Shown one piece after another: positions 17,642 through 26,751 of a DNA stretch of 64,000 bases. This stretch comes from Martelella sp. AD-3 (GTDB lineage: Bacteria > Pseudomonadota > Alphaproteobacteria > Rhizobiales > Rhizobiaceae). The notes under the pieces were generated by a model that saw only the letters and a program-made list of their open reading frames with translations, was not told the origin of the DNA and made no database searches. Position 1 is the stretch's first letter. Each line of letters starts with the position of its first letter. The stretch spans positions 4,241,001 through 4,305,000 of the forward strand of contig NZ_CP014275.1 of NCBI RefSeq assembly GCF_001578105.1, read 5' to 3'. The position numbers were made by a program, and so were the translations under genes.

Positions 17642-18949
17642 ATGACCAATTTTTCCCCCCGCGAGATCGTCTCCGAACTCGACCGTCACATCATCGGCCA
17701 GCACGATGCCAAGCGCGCCGTCGCGATTGCGCTTCGTAACCGCTGGCGCCGCCAGCAGCTACCCGATGACCTGCGCGACGAGGTGATGCCGAAGAACATC
17801 CTGATGATCGGCCCGACGGGCGTCGGCAAGACCGAGATTTCCCGCCGCCTCGCCAAGCTCGCGGGCGCTCCCTTCATCAAGGTGGAGGCCACAAAGTTCA
17901 CCGAGGTCGGCTATGTCGGCCGCGATGTCGAGCAGATCATCCGCGACCTCGTCGAGATCGGCCTTGTTCTGGTGCGCGAGAAGAAGCGTCAGGAAGTGCA
18001 GGCCAAGGCCCATGCCAATGCCGAGGAACGCGTGCTCGACGCCCTTGTCGGCAAGACCGCCTCGCCGGCCACCCGCGACAGTTTCCGCAAGAAGCTGCGC
18101 AATGGCGAGATGGACGACAAGGAAATCGACATCGAGATCGCCGATACCGGTTCCGGCATGGGAGGCTTCGAGATCCCCGGCATGCCCGGCGCCAATATCG
18201 GCGTGCTGAACCTGTCGGAAATGTTCGGCAAGGGCATGGGCGGCAAGACCAAGAAGGTCCGCACCTCGGTCAAGGCCTCCTATGAGGACCTGATCCGCGA
18301 CGAGAGCGACAAGCTTCTGGATGACGAAGTGATCCAGCGCGAGGCGCTGCGGCTGGTTCAGGAAGACGGCATCGTCTTCCTCGACGAGATCGACAAGATC
18401 GCCGCCGGCGACGGGCGCATGGGGGCCGGCGTTTCCCGCGAGGGCGTGCAGCGCGACCTGCTGCCGCTGGTCGAGGGCACGACGGTCGCCACCAAATACG
18501 GGCCGATCAAGACGGATCATATCCTGTTCATCGCCTCGGGCGCCTTCCATGTCTCCAAGCCATCCGATCTTCTGCCGGAGCTTCAGGGGCGCCTGCCGAT
18601 CCGCGTCGAGCTGCAGGCGCTGACCAAGGAAGATTTCCGCCGCATCCTGACGGAAACCGAGGCGAGCCTGATCCGACAGTATCGGGCGCTGATGGAAACC
18701 GAAGAACTGAATCTCGACTTCACCGAGGACGCGATCGACGCGCTGGCCGATGTCGCCGTGCATTTGAACGCGACGGTCGAAAATATCGGCGCGCGCCGGC
18801 TGCAGACGGTGATGGAGCGGGTTCTGGACGAGATCTCGTTCACCGCGCCCGACCAGTCCGGCCAGGAAATCATGATCGATTCCGATTACGTCCGCGAGCA
18901 TGTCGGCGATCTGGCCAACGACACGGACCTGTCGCGCTACATTCTGTAA
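17642..18949 (+). CDS. hslU: ATP-dependent protease ATPase subunit HslU
   Basis: A 435-residue AAA+ unfoldase. Walker A GPTGVGKT is at 57-64 and Walker [11 protein letters not shown] near 240-250, with an inserted I-domain between them and sensor region GRLPIRVEL. The C-terminal tail DLSRYIL matches the peptide that docks into HslV and activates it. GAGGAG lies 6 to 11 bp before the ATG. Confidence 0.97.
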   Translation: MTNFSPREIVSELDRHIIGQHDAKRAVAIALRNRWRRQQLPDDLRDEVMPKNILMIGPTGVGKTEISRRLAKLAGAPFIKVEATKFTEVGYVGRDVEQIIRDLVEIGLVLVREKKRQEVQAKAHANAEERVLDALVGKTASPATRDSFRKKLRNGEMDDKEIDIEIADTGSGMGGFEIPGMPGANIGVLNLSEMFGKGMGGKTKKVRTSVKASYEDLIRDESDKLLDDEVIQREALRLVQEDGIVFLDEIDKIAAGDGRMGAGVSREGVQRDLLPLVEGTTVATKYGPIKTDHILFIASGAFHVSKPSDLLPELQGRLPIRVELQALTKEDFRRILTETEASLIRQYRALMETEELNLDFTEDAIDALADVAVHLNATVENIGARRLQTVMERVLDEISFTAPDQSGQEIMIDSDYVREHVGDLANDTDLSRYIL

Positions 18950-18984
18950 CGCACTGTTAACCGTCTTTTTTCACGTGAAACAAC

Positions 18985-19014
18985 AAAGGCCGGCGCGTGG
19001 CGCCGGCCTTTGTG
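18985..19014 (+). terminator. Terminator of hslU
   Basis: AAAGGCCGGCGC (18985-18996), loop GTG, GCGCCGGCCTTT (19000-19011): a perfect 12-bp stem ending in TTTGTG, 36 bp after the hslU stop. Confidence 0.9.
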
Positions 19015-19066
19015 CTTGTCTTGGAGCGCCGTGCGTCCATTCGGACGCACAAAGGACGCTCTAACC

Positions 19067-19125
19067 TATTGAATCTACGCATCGTGCTTTCGGAAAATCG
19101 ATTCCGATTTTCGGGCCGATGCGCT
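19067..19125. repeat. 59-bp dispersed repeat, copy A
   Basis: The segment begins TATTGAATCTACGCATCGTG and contains GGAAAATCGATTCCGATTTT, a partly palindromic core, ending GATGCGCT. It matches positions 23884-23942 at 54 of 59 bases in the same orientation. It lies just after the hslU terminator in an otherwise empty gap. Confidence 0.8.
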
Positions 19126-19146
19126 AGACGTCCTGGGTCGCGCCGG

Positions 19147-20268
19147 TCAGCTGGTGCGGCTTGCGAGCTGGGTGCTCAGGCCTTTCTTCAGGCTCGGCAC
19201 GGCAACGATATAGTCGACCTCGTTTTCGCGGTAGGCCTTCAGGAACTTGTAATAGTCCTTGAACACGAGGCAGCCGTGGGAATCGCCCGGCGTGCGCAGC
19301 ATGTAGGTATGGGCGAGAATGCCGGTGCGCCCGAGCGGATGCGTGCCGTCCACCGATGTCATGCGCAGTGCCGGAACGCCGTGGAACAACGATTCCCGCA
19401 TCGATAGCCTGTAGGTGGCCGCCGGAACGGCGCCGGCCATCTTCACATGGGTGTGGTTGGGATCGTCGCGATACTTGCCGCGGCCGGAATGAGCCTCCAT
19501 CACCTCGCCGTCTGGCATGTAGACCTTGCCTGCGGAAATGTCGTAGACCGCGACCTTCGATGTCCGCTCCGGCACTTCGCCGAAAAGGCCGTCAAGGCCG
19601 TCATGACCGAAATCGGCATAGGCGAGCGTCAGGCCGGCGGGGCGTTTCTCCGGCGTCGGCACCTCGCCGGGTGCCAGGCGTGAATCGTCGGCACCCTGCA
19701 GCACGAGTTCAAAGGCGCTGCTGGCGCCGTCTTCCTCAGGGCCGCTCGGCGAGACGGCGGCAAGCGCGGTGCTTGCCGGAATAGAAGCAGGGCCTTGGGT
19801 CCGTGTCGGCATTTTGGGCGTCAGTTCCGGCGGCACGCCGGCAAGGGCGATCTCGCTTCCGGCATTGTCGGCAATCTGTTCGGCAACCATCCTGCGCTGC
19901 AGATCGGTGAGCGCCGTCTGGCCGCTGCGTTCAAGCCTTGGCTTCAAGAAGGACAGGCGCACATCCTCAGGCTTCAGCCCCTTGGCCCGGCCCTGGCCTT
20001 CGCGGGCGGCGAGAAGCCGCGACGCCTTTGTGCTCTGGGCGCGTTCAGGCGTCCTGAAGGCCGGGTTCAGCGTCACCCCGAGCCCGCGGGTGGATGAAAG
20101 CTGCGGCTTGGCAACCGTTGCCGAGATGATCGGCGAGGCCGCGATCACAGCGATCGCGCCGCCTGTCACGAGCAGGAAGGCGACCGCCGTTGCAAGCCGG
20201 GTCAGACGGCTTTTCCTACCGGCGCGGATGGACGAATTTCGATGCTTCTTCGACGTCACGAGGCACAC
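19147..20268 (-). CDS. Membrane-anchored DUF2778 (tlde1-like) L,D-transpeptidase-fold protein
   Basis: A 373-residue protein. A basic N-terminus is followed by one membrane helix (about 27-47), a long low-complexity linker (about 50-220) and a C-terminal catalytic-type domain. That domain has VYDISAGKVYMPDGE, HSGRGKYRDDP, GAVPAATYRL and the active-site motif GDSHGCLVF near 332-340, with the cysteine expected to attack peptidoglycan stems. The same domain occurs in type VI effectors, but the anchor and the absence of secretion genes argue for a housekeeping periplasmic role. Confidence 0.75.
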   Translation of the reverse strand: MCLVTSKKHRNSSIRAGRKSRLTRLATAVAFLLVTGGAIAVIAASPIISATVAKPQLSSTRGLGVTLNPAFRTPERAQSTKASRLLAAREGQGRAKGLKPEDVRLSFLKPRLERSGQTALTDLQRRMVAEQIADNAGSEIALAGVPPELTPKMPTRTQGPASIPASTALAAVSPSGPEEDGASSAFELVLQGADDSRLAPGEVPTPEKRPAGLTLAYADFGHDGLDGLFGEVPERTSKVAVYDISAGKVYMPDGEVMEAHSGRGKYRDDPNHTHVKMAGAVPAATYRLSMRESLFHGVPALRMTSVDGTHPLGRTGILAHTYMLRTPGDSHGCLVFKDYYKFLKAYRENEVDYIVAVPSLKKGLSTQLASRTS

Positions 20269-20826
20269 TTCCTACGCATTACTCAAAGACGGTGTGTCTG
20301 TTCTCAGCCGGCAAAATACTGCCCGCAGGGTAAATTTTTCATTACCCGCGCTCGCTTCGCTATCAGAGACCGGCACCGCTCCGGATCCGGGAACTTCCGT
20401 CTCCCGGCGCGCGTTCAAGCATTTTCCAGATGTGTGCGGCAAAGACGCTGCGAGAAAATCCGCTGTCATGCGGTTGCCTTTCGTTCTCCGATTGGTCGCA
20501 TAAGAACGCTGACGTTCGCGTCAGCTTTGTTCCACTGGTGCCGGTATTTGCAAAAAAGGGGCAAAATACGGCCGCGGGACAAAAAGGCCCAAAGCCCGGG
20601 CGACGGAGGAAGAAGCGCTGCCGGAAACCCCGGAAATTCAGTCTGCCTGAGACGCCTCGAGGCTTGCGGCGGCTTTCGTTTGCGTTCAATATCCGCCCGA
20701 CCGGCTTAAAGCCGGCCAATTTCAGACCGCTTTTTGCATAACAAACCGCGGACCGATTTGACAAGTTCTGCCTGTCTTCCGCCGGAAGGCAGCGCCTTTA
20801 TCGATTTTCGGCCACGAGGCCCCGAC
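20269..20826. other. 558-bp gap between divergent genes
   Basis: I see no convincing gene. Short open frames occur on both strands but lack ribosome sites and family features. CCGGCTT-A-AAGCCGG at 20701-20715 is a perfect small dyad followed at 20731 by TTTTT; it could be an operator or a weak terminator. A run AAAAAGGGGCAAAATAC near 20550 is the only other notable AT-rich patch. The region should hold both divergent promoters. Confidence 0.4.
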
Positions 20827-22653
20827 TTGGTTGAGAATTTTCATCTCTACGCCACGCTGGCAATTATCGCCGGAACCATCTTTCTCTACGCGCTTGACCG
20901 GATACCGGTCGAGAGCATCTCGCTTGGCGCGATCACGCTTCTTCTCGTGCTGTTCGGCACCTTTCCTTTCACGCCGGAGGGCGGCGAGACGGTCACGGTC
21001 GACGCGCTTCTGTCCGGTTTCGCCTCGCCTGCGCTGATCACGGTCCTGGCGCTGCTGATCGTCGGCAAGGGGCTTTTCGCCACGGATGCGCTGGAAGGGG
21101 TCACCAACCGGATCGGCCGGATTTACGGCGGTAATCCGCGGCTGTCGATCGCCATCATTCTCGTGGTCGCCGGCGTCACGTCGGCCTTCCTGAACAATAC
21201 GCCCGTGGTGGTCATCTTCATTCCGGTGCTGACCTCGCTTGCCGCCCGTTTCCGCCTGCCGGCCTATCAGATCTTCATGCCGCTCTCCTTCATCACCATT
21301 CTCGGCGGCATGACGACGATGATCGGCTCGTCCACGAACCTGATTGCCGCCGGAATGGCCGCCAAGGAGGGTCTGGAGATCGGCTTTTTCGAGATCACCG
21401 GCATGGGCATGATTCTTGCCGGCATCGGCTATCTTTACGTGTTGTTCGTCCTGCCGCGCATCCTCGGCAGCGAGCGCTCCGAGCAGAAGTCGGGTCCGGA
21501 AAGTTCCGGGACGCAGTTTCTCGGCGAGATCGTGCTGCAGCCGTCCAGCCGCTTTGTCGGCGACAATCCGCGTTCGGGCTTCTTTCCCAATCTGGCTCCG
21601 ATGTCTCTGCATGCGGTCATCCGCGAAGGCACCGTCCTGCTGCCGCCCTATGATGACGGTCTGGCGCTGCGCGAGGGCGACCGGCTGCAGATGACCGGCG
21701 CCCGCAAATCCTTCATGGACATGCTGGCCAAAGGCGAGATCAGCCTTGCCGAGCCGCCGGACGGCACGATCCCGGCCACGGAAACCAAGGTCGGCCCGCA
21801 TTACCACCTGGCAGAGGCGGTGATCGCGCCCGGTTCCCTGTTCGAGGGGCGCACGGTGCGCTTCAGCGGCATCCAGCAGCGTTTCGACGTCACCGTTTTC
21901 GGCGTCCGGCGCAAAAGCCGCATGGCGCGCGCGCCGCTTGCCCAGCTCAGGTTCGAGGCCGGAGACACGCTTCTCGTCGGCGGCAATGAAGACAACATCA
22001 TGTCAATGCGGGGCAATCATGACCTGCTCTTGCTGGAACATTCGGCCGAAAGCGTGCCGCCGCGCGACAAGGCGCTGATCGCAAGCTTTCTGTTTGCGGC
22101 AATCGTCATCTTCTCGGCCACCGGGCTTTCGCCCATGGTGGTCAATTCGGTTGCCGGCGCATTGCTGATGATCGTCTTCGGCTGCCTCACCTTCCAGCAG
22201 GCGGCCCGCGCCTTCGACCGGCAGATATTCCTGCTCGTGGGCGCTTCGATCGCCATGGCCACCGCGCTCGAGGCGACGGGCGGGGCGCAGCTGATCGCCG
22301 AGGGCATTGTCGGCCTCGGCGGGGGCGCCTCGGCGCCGATCATTCTGGCGTTGCTCTTCGTCGGCGTGGCATTGCTGACGAATGTGCTCTCGAACAATGC
22401 GGCGGCCGCGCTCTTCATTCCCATTGCGCTCGACATGGCGAACCGCATCGGCGCGCCGCCGGAAGTCTTCGCGGCGGCCGTCATCTATGCGGCGAACTGC
22501 TCGTTTGCAACACCGATCGCCTATCAGACCAATCTGATGGTCATGGGTCCGGGCCACTACGGCTTCGGCGATTTCCTGCGTGCTGGCCTGCCGCTGATCG
22601 GCGTCATCACCGTCGCCTTCTCGCTTCTGGCGCCCTGGTATTACGGGCTTTGA
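20827..22653 (+). CDS. SLC13/ArsB-like permease with two RCK_C domains
   Basis: A membrane transporter of about 608 residues. Two blocks of membrane helices (about 1-220 and 400-608) flank a soluble middle with two TrkA-C-type (RCK_C) domains (about 230-300 and 325-375). Motifs TSAFLNNTPVVVIFIPV and TNVLSNNAAAALFIPIA are the paired helix-break signatures of the DASS family, and GGMTTMIGSSTNLI is typical. It probably moves an anion such as sulfate or a dicarboxylate with sodium. No ATG is available near the N-terminus; TTG at 20827 has GAGG 7 bp upstream, while the earlier TTG at 20734 has none. Confidence 0.8.
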   Translation: MVENFHLYATLAIIAGTIFLYALDRIPVESISLGAITLLLVLFGTFPFTPEGGETVTVDALLSGFASPALITVLALLIVGKGLFATDALEGVTNRIGRIYGGNPRLSIAIILVVAGVTSAFLNNTPVVVIFIPVLTSLAARFRLPAYQIFMPLSFITILGGMTTMIGSSTNLIAAGMAAKEGLEIGFFEITGMGMILAGIGYLYVLFVLPRILGSERSEQKSGPESSGTQFLGEIVLQPSSRFVGDNPRSGFFPNLAPMSLHAVIREGTVLLPPYDDGLALREGDRLQMTGARKSFMDMLAKGEISLAEPPDGTIPATETKVGPHYHLAEAVIAPGSLFEGRTVRFSGIQQRFDVTVFGVRRKSRMARAPLAQLRFEAGDTLLVGGNEDNIMSMRGNHDLLLLEHSAESVPPRDKALIASFLFAAIVIFSATGLSPMVVNSVAGALLMIVFGCLTFQQAARAFDRQIFLLVGASIAMATALEATGGAQLIAEGIVGLGGGASAPIILALLFVGVALLTNVLSNNAAAALFIPIALDMANRIGAPPEVFAAAVIYAANCSFATPIAYQTNLMVMGPGHYGFGDFLRAGLPLIGVITVAFSLLAPWYYGL

Positions 22654-22723
22654 AGCCGTTTGCGCGCAGGCGGAACGGCGTGACATGCGGATACGGTAGC
22701 GTTCTCGCCGCCAGACCGCCGCC

Positions 22724-23287
22724 TTACGGAGGAAGGGCCGTGCAGCACCAGGCCTGAAGCGCGGCGCGAACCGCCTCGCCGGGCGCTGCATGACGACGAA
22801 AGCCCCACCAGACAAGCGCGCCTTGCCAGACGTTGGCCATCTGCCACCCGAGGACCGAGGCCTCTTCCGGGTCTTGCGACAGCCTGCGCCCCAGAGCTTC
22901 CGAAAGCCGGGCTCCCCAGGCCGCGCCGCGCGCCCTCAGCGCCGGGTTGCGCATATCCTCGCGCAAGAGCAGAAGGCCGTTTTCGACGGCGAACGCGATT
23001 TCGTCCTCCGGCGTCAGTCGCATCAGCAGTTCGACCGCTCCGCAAGCGTCTTCCGGCGCGTCCGCGTCCGCTTCTGCCGTCTGCAAGTCCAGCCGGTCCC
23101 AGGCATGGACGAGGATGGCCTCGACCATCGCCTCGCGCGACGCAAAGCGCTGCACAAGCGTGGCCGGAGCCAGACCGGCGGCGGCGGCCGCCCTTGCGAA
23201 GGTGAGGTTTTGGGGACCAACCCTGCCGATCTCTGCGAGGAGCCGATCCAACAGCGCGCGGTCGGAAATTGTCTTGCGTCTTGCCAT
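22724..23287 (-). CDS. TetR family transcriptional regulator
   Basis: A 187-residue regulator with N-terminal helix-turn-helix (LTFARAAAAAGLAPATLVQRFASREAM, about 28-54) and a helical ligand domain. An earlier ATG at 23306-23308 would place the operator inside the gene, so MARRKT at 23287 is preferred. It is divergent from a dihydrofolate-reductase-type gene across a perfect palindrome, which suggests it represses both. Confidence 0.85.
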   Translation of the reverse strand: MARRKTISDRALLDRLLAEIGRVGPQNLTFARAAAAAGLAPATLVQRFASREAMVEAILVHAWDRLDLQTAEADADAPEDACGAVELLMRLTPEDEIAFAVENGLLLLREDMRNPALRARGAAWGARLSEALGRRLSQDPEEASVLGWQMANVWQGALVWWGFRRHAAPGEAVRAALQAWCCTALPP

Positions 23288-23296
23288 TCCAGTAAT

Positions 23297-23316
23297 ATAA
23301 ATGAACATTCATTTAT
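23297..23316. promoter_or_regulatory. Palindromic operator between TetR and reductase genes
   Basis: ATAAATGAA-CA-TTCATTTAT has perfect 9-bp arms. It sits about 10 bp upstream of the TetR start and 20 bp upstream of the reductase start, within the span expected for both promoters. Size and symmetry fit a TetR dimer site. Confidence 0.75.
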
Positions 23317-23336
23317 TTTCAATCGGAGCAATGACC

Positions 23337-23861
23337 ATGGCACAAATTATCGGCTATATCGCGACAAGTCTGGATGGTTTCATTGCCGATCAAGACAATG
23401 GGATCGATTGGCTGACCGCCTTTGACGGCATGGATCTTAGGGAGCACGACAATGCGGTATTCCTGGAGGGAATCGACACCGTCGTGATGGGACGCGCGAC
23501 CTATGACTTTCTCGCCGCGCTGGACATGCCGTGGCCGTATGCTGGCAAACGGTCCATCGTGGTGACTTCCCGCCCCCTGCCCGAGCCGTGCGCGCCGCTG
23601 GAGACGCGCAGCGACATCGACGCGCTGATCGGCGAGTTACGCGGCCTGCCGGGCGATGTCTGGATGCTGGGCGGCGGCCGGCTGCAGATGGCGTTTCTCG
23701 AGCGCGGGGCGCTTGACGCGATCGAGATCTACGTCATGCCTGTGCTGATCGGCGGCGGGCGACCGCTTTTTCCGCCGACCGGCTTGTCGGCAAACGCCAG
23801 GCTTGTCAGCGTCAAGGCGCTCGACCGCGGCTGCGTTCGGCTGCATTACGCGTTCGCGTGA
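23337..23861 (+). CDS. Dihydrofolate reductase family protein (RibD C-terminal type)
   Basis: A 174-residue NAD(P)H-dependent reductase of the RibD_C fold. It has IATSLDGFIADQDNGIDWL at the start, VVMGRATYDFL, a nucleotide segment DVWMLGGGRLQMAFLERGALD and the PVLIGGGRPLFP motif. Such proteins (YyaP/YwjB type) have no settled substrate. The ATG at 23337 has GGAG at proper distance; earlier ATGs fall in or near the operator. Regulation by the divergent TetR protein is likely. Confidence 0.85.
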   Translation: MAQIIGYIATSLDGFIADQDNGIDWLTAFDGMDLREHDNAVFLEGIDTVVMGRATYDFLAALDMPWPYAGKRSIVVTSRPLPEPCAPLETRSDIDALIGELRGLPGDVWMLGGGRLQMAFLERGALDAIEIYVMPVLIGGGRPLFPPTGLSANARLVSVKALDRGCVRLHYAFA

Positions 23862-23883
23862 GGTGTTGGCCGGCGCGCAAGCA

Positions 23884-23942
23884 TATTGAATCTACGTATC
23901 GTGCTTTCCGAAAATCGATACCGATCTTCGGGCAGATGCGCT
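23884..23942. repeat. 59-bp dispersed repeat, copy B
   Basis: It matches 19067-19125 with five differences, in the same orientation. Its last base touches the stop codon of the DUF2147 gene (23942-23944). Confidence 0.8.
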
Positions 23943-24331
23943 CAGTTCATGCTGGTCCAGTCGGCAGATTTGCAGATCAGTTTGCCGAGCACGCAACCGC
24001 GCGTGCGCATCGCCGCGCCCTCCAGCGAGATCTCCATGGAATAGGTCATGCCGCGCCTGACATCGCGGGCCTTGCCCTCATAGCGGCTCTGCGAAACAGG
24101 CTCGACATCCATGATCAGCTTGTCGCCGACCCTCTCATGGCGCGTTCCGGGCTTGACCCAGATATTCGTGGCGCAAAGGTCCTCGCCACAGCGGTCGACG
24201 CGCACCTGCGCCTTGCCGTCGCCGCGCGCCCAGACGCCCATGAGCTCGGACGCTTCGGCAAGACAGGGCAAAGCCGCCATCGGAAGGGCAAACAATAGTC
24301 CGGTTCTGCTGGTCACTTTCGTTCTCCTCAC
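23942..24331 (-). CDS. DUF2147 domain periplasmic protein
   Basis: A 129-residue secreted protein. A signal peptide (about 1-28, ending PCLAEASE) precedes ELMGVWARGDGKAQVRVDRCGEDLCATNIWV, the DUF2147 lipocalin-like start with two cysteines. Two more cysteines (RGCVLGKLICKS) near the end could make a second disulfide. This version has WVKPGT where many have a longer loop. Function unknown; envelope stress roles are only presumed for the family. Confidence 0.75.
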   Translation of the reverse strand: MRRTKVTSRTGLLFALPMAALPCLAEASELMGVWARGDGKAQVRVDRCGEDLCATNIWVKPGTRHERVGDKLIMDVEPVSQSRYEGKARDVRRGMTYSMEISLEGAAMRTRGCVLGKLICKSADWTSMN

Positions 24332-24371
24332 ATAACGCTATGAAGAGATACGGAAGAGCGGGCGGATTGGT

Positions 24372-25229
24372 TCAGTCGCCCGCGTTTTTATAGTCGAGGC
24401 CGATATCGAGAACCGGCGCGGAATGGGTGAGCCAGCCGATGGAGATGAGGTCGACACCGGCTTCGGCGACAGCGCCCGCCGTTTCCGGCGTGATGCCGCC
24501 GGAGGCTTCCGTAACGGCCCGGCCGCCGACGATGTCGACGGCCTGCTTCAGCGTCTCGGGCGCCATGTTGTCGAGCAGCACCGCATCGACGCCGACATCC
24601 ATTGCCTGCACAAGCTGTTCGAGCGTATCGACCTCCACCCCGATCTTCACCATATGCCCGGCGTTTTCCTTCGCGCGGAGAATGGCGGTCCTTATGTCGC
24701 CGGCAATGGCGATGTGATTGTCCTTGATCAGCACGGCATCGGCGAGCGAGAAGCGATGATTGCCGCCGCCGCCGGCGCGAACCGCATATTTCTCCAGCGC
24801 CCGGAGCCCCGGCGTTGTCTTGCGGGTGCAGACGACGCTCGCCTTCGTGCCGGCAACGGCCTCGACAACGGCGCTGGTCACCGTGGCGATGCCGGAGAGA
24901 TGGCCGAGGAAATTGAGCGCCGTGCGCTCGCCGGTCAAAAGCGCCCGCGACGTCCCGGTGACGGTCGCGATCGCCGCGCCGGCTGCGACCTTTTCACCGT
25001 CTCCCACATGGCGGATCAGCCCGATCTCCGGATCGACAAGGGCAAAAGCGAGCGCCGCCGCGTCAAGCCCGGCAATCACGCCCTCCTTGCGCGCGGCCAT
25101 CACCACCGTTGAGCGATGGTCCGCGGGAATGACGGCATTCGCCGTGATGTCGCCGGCAAGGCCGAGGTCTTCCTCCAGCGCGCGGCGCACGGCGGGTTCG
25201 ATGATCAGGCGGGGAAGCGGTGCCAACAT
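24372..25229 (-). CDS. nadC: Nicotinate-nucleotide pyrophosphorylase (quinolinate phosphoribosyltransferase)
   Basis: A 285-residue enzyme that joins quinolinate and PRPP to form nicotinate mononucleotide. Motifs EEDLGLAGDITANAV, CTRKTTPGLRALEKYAV and GGGGNHRFSLADAVLIKDNHI are diagnostic. GGAG lies 8 bp before the ATG at 25227-25229, and the nadB stop is one base upstream. It is the last gene of nadABC. Confidence 0.96.
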   Translation of the reverse strand: MLAPLPRLIIEPAVRRALEEDLGLAGDITANAVIPADHRSTVVMAARKEGVIAGLDAAALAFALVDPEIGLIRHVGDGEKVAAGAAIATVTGTSRALLTGERTALNFLGHLSGIATVTSAVVEAVAGTKASVVCTRKTTPGLRALEKYAVRAGGGGNHRFSLADAVLIKDNHIAIAGDIRTAILRAKENAGHMVKIGVEVDTLEQLVQAMDVGVDAVLLDNMAPETLKQAVDIVGGRAVTEASGGITPETAGAVAEAGVDLISIGWLTHSAPVLDIGLDYKNAGD

Positions 25230-25230
25230 G

Positions 25231-26751
25231 TCAGGCGCTCCTTCGGCAGGGGGTGTGGCAAAGCGCATGCGCAGCGGCAAGGGTCTGCGACAGCGTCATC
25301 GCCTGCCGCGCGGAATGCGGTTTCTTCAGCGGAAAATCGCTGCGGGCATGCGCGCCGCGCGATTCCTCCCGCCGGTGGGCGAAGACGGCGATCGAAAGCG
25401 CCACCAGCGCCGGATCGGAGGCGGCCTCTTCCGCCTCGACGAGCGCAAGCAGTGCCTCGATGGACCGGCGGAGGCCCGCGCCCGTGCGCAACACGCCGAG
25501 TTCACGCGAAACGATATCCCTTACAATGCCGATCCGGGCCGGTCGCGGCAGGCAGGCCGAAGGCAGCGGGCGGCCAGGCGCGTCGGCCAGGCCGGCAATG
25601 TCGCGGGCGGCGGCAAGACCGGTGACGGCCGCTTCCAGAAGCGAGTTGCTGGCAAGCCGGTTGGCACCGTGGAGCCCGGTGGCCGCGCATTCGCCGACGG
25701 CCCACAGTCCGGTCACACTCGTGCGCGCGCGCTGATCGACGGCTATGCCGCCCATGGCATAGTGCTCGGCCGGGCGTACGGGGATGAGCTCTTCAGCCGG
25801 ATTTATGCCGGCTTTGGTACAGATGCCGGCGATGGCCGGAAAACGGGCGGGAAAGCCGCGTCCGAGCGCCTGTCTGGCGTCAAGATACACCCTGCCGCCG
25901 CGCGCGATCTGGGCGGCGATGGCGCGGGCGACCACGTCGCGCGGCGCAAGCTCGCCGCCGGGCGTGGCGGCAAGAAAGCGCTCGCCCTTCTCGTTGACCA
26001 GCACGGCGCCCTCGCCGCGCACCGCCTCGCTGATGAGCGGCAGCGGGCGCAGATCGGCGGCAAGGGCCGTCGGGTGGAACTGGATGAATTCCATATCGGC
26101 AAGGAGCGCGCCGGCGCGCGCTGCCAGCATCACGCCCTGGCCGAAATTGCCGGGCGGATTGGTGGAAATCTCATAGAGCCCGCCAAGTCCGCCGGTGGCG
26201 ATCACCACGCGGCTTGCCGGAATGGTCAGCGTTTCGCCGTTGCCCGCCGCGACGAGGCCGCAGACCGCGCCGTCGGCGGCAATCAGCCGCCGCACCTCGG
26301 TGTCAGGCATGACGGTGATGGACGGCGTCTCGGCAACGGCCCTGGTCAGCGCGCAAATGACGGCAGCACCCGTTGCATCGCCGCCGGCATGCAGGATGCG
26401 GCGGCGCGCATGGGCCGCCTCCAGGCCGCGCGCAAGCCGGCCGTCCCCGTCGCGATCGAAGGCGACGCCGTGACGCTGGAGAAACCCGATCGCCTCGGCT
26501 GCGCCGGCAATGATCGCCTCCGCCGCCTGCCGGTCGCAAAGCCCGTCGCCTGCGGCGAGCGTATCCTCAAGATGAAGCGCGGCGCTGTCGTCATCGCCCA
26601 AGGCGGCGGCAATGCCGCCCTGAGCCCAGAAGGTGGAGGTTTCGCCGCCGGGCGCCGCCTTCGTTACCAGAGCCACCCGGCGGGGTGCCAGTGCCAGCGC
26701 CGTCACCAAGCCGCCAATGCCCGATCCGATGACGATGACGGGCGCGCTCAT
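25231..26751 (-). CDS. nadB: L-aspartate oxidase
   Basis: A 506-residue flavoprotein oxidising L-aspartate to iminoaspartate. The FAD motif [15 protein letters not shown] is at 7-21, with substrate-site motifs [20 protein letters not shown] and [12 protein letters not shown]. Start and nadA stop overlap by ATGA. The C-terminal helical domain is complete. Confidence 0.96.
   Translation of the reverse strand: MSAPVIVIGSGIGGLVTALALAPRRVALVTKAAPGGETSTFWAQGGIAAALGDDDSAALHLEDTLAAGDGLCDRQAAEAIIAGAAEAIGFLQRHGVAFDRDGDGRLARGLEAAHARRRILHAGGDATGAAVICALTRAVAETPSITVMPDTEVRRLIAADGAVCGLVAAGNGETLTIPASRVVIATGGLGGLYEISTNPPGNFGQGVMLAARAGALLADMEFIQFHPTALAADLRPLPLISEAVRGEGAVLVNEKGERFLAATPGGELAPRDVVARAIAAQIARGGRVYLDARQALGRGFPARFPAIAGICTKAGINPAEELIPVRPAEHYAMGGIAVDQRARTSVTGLWAVGECAATGLHGANRLASNSLLEAAVTGLAAARDIAGLADAPGRPLPSACLPRPARIGIVRDIVSRELGVLRTGAGLRRSIEALLALVEAEEAASDPALVALSIAVFAHRREESRGAHARSDFPLKKPHSARQAMTLSQTLAAAHALCHTPCRRSA

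Noticed and set aside
19147..20268. Type VI secretion effector with immunity partner
   Set aside because: Adjacent genes are hslU and a transporter, no Tssl-, Hcp- or VgrG-like gene is in the window, and the protein has its own membrane anchor.
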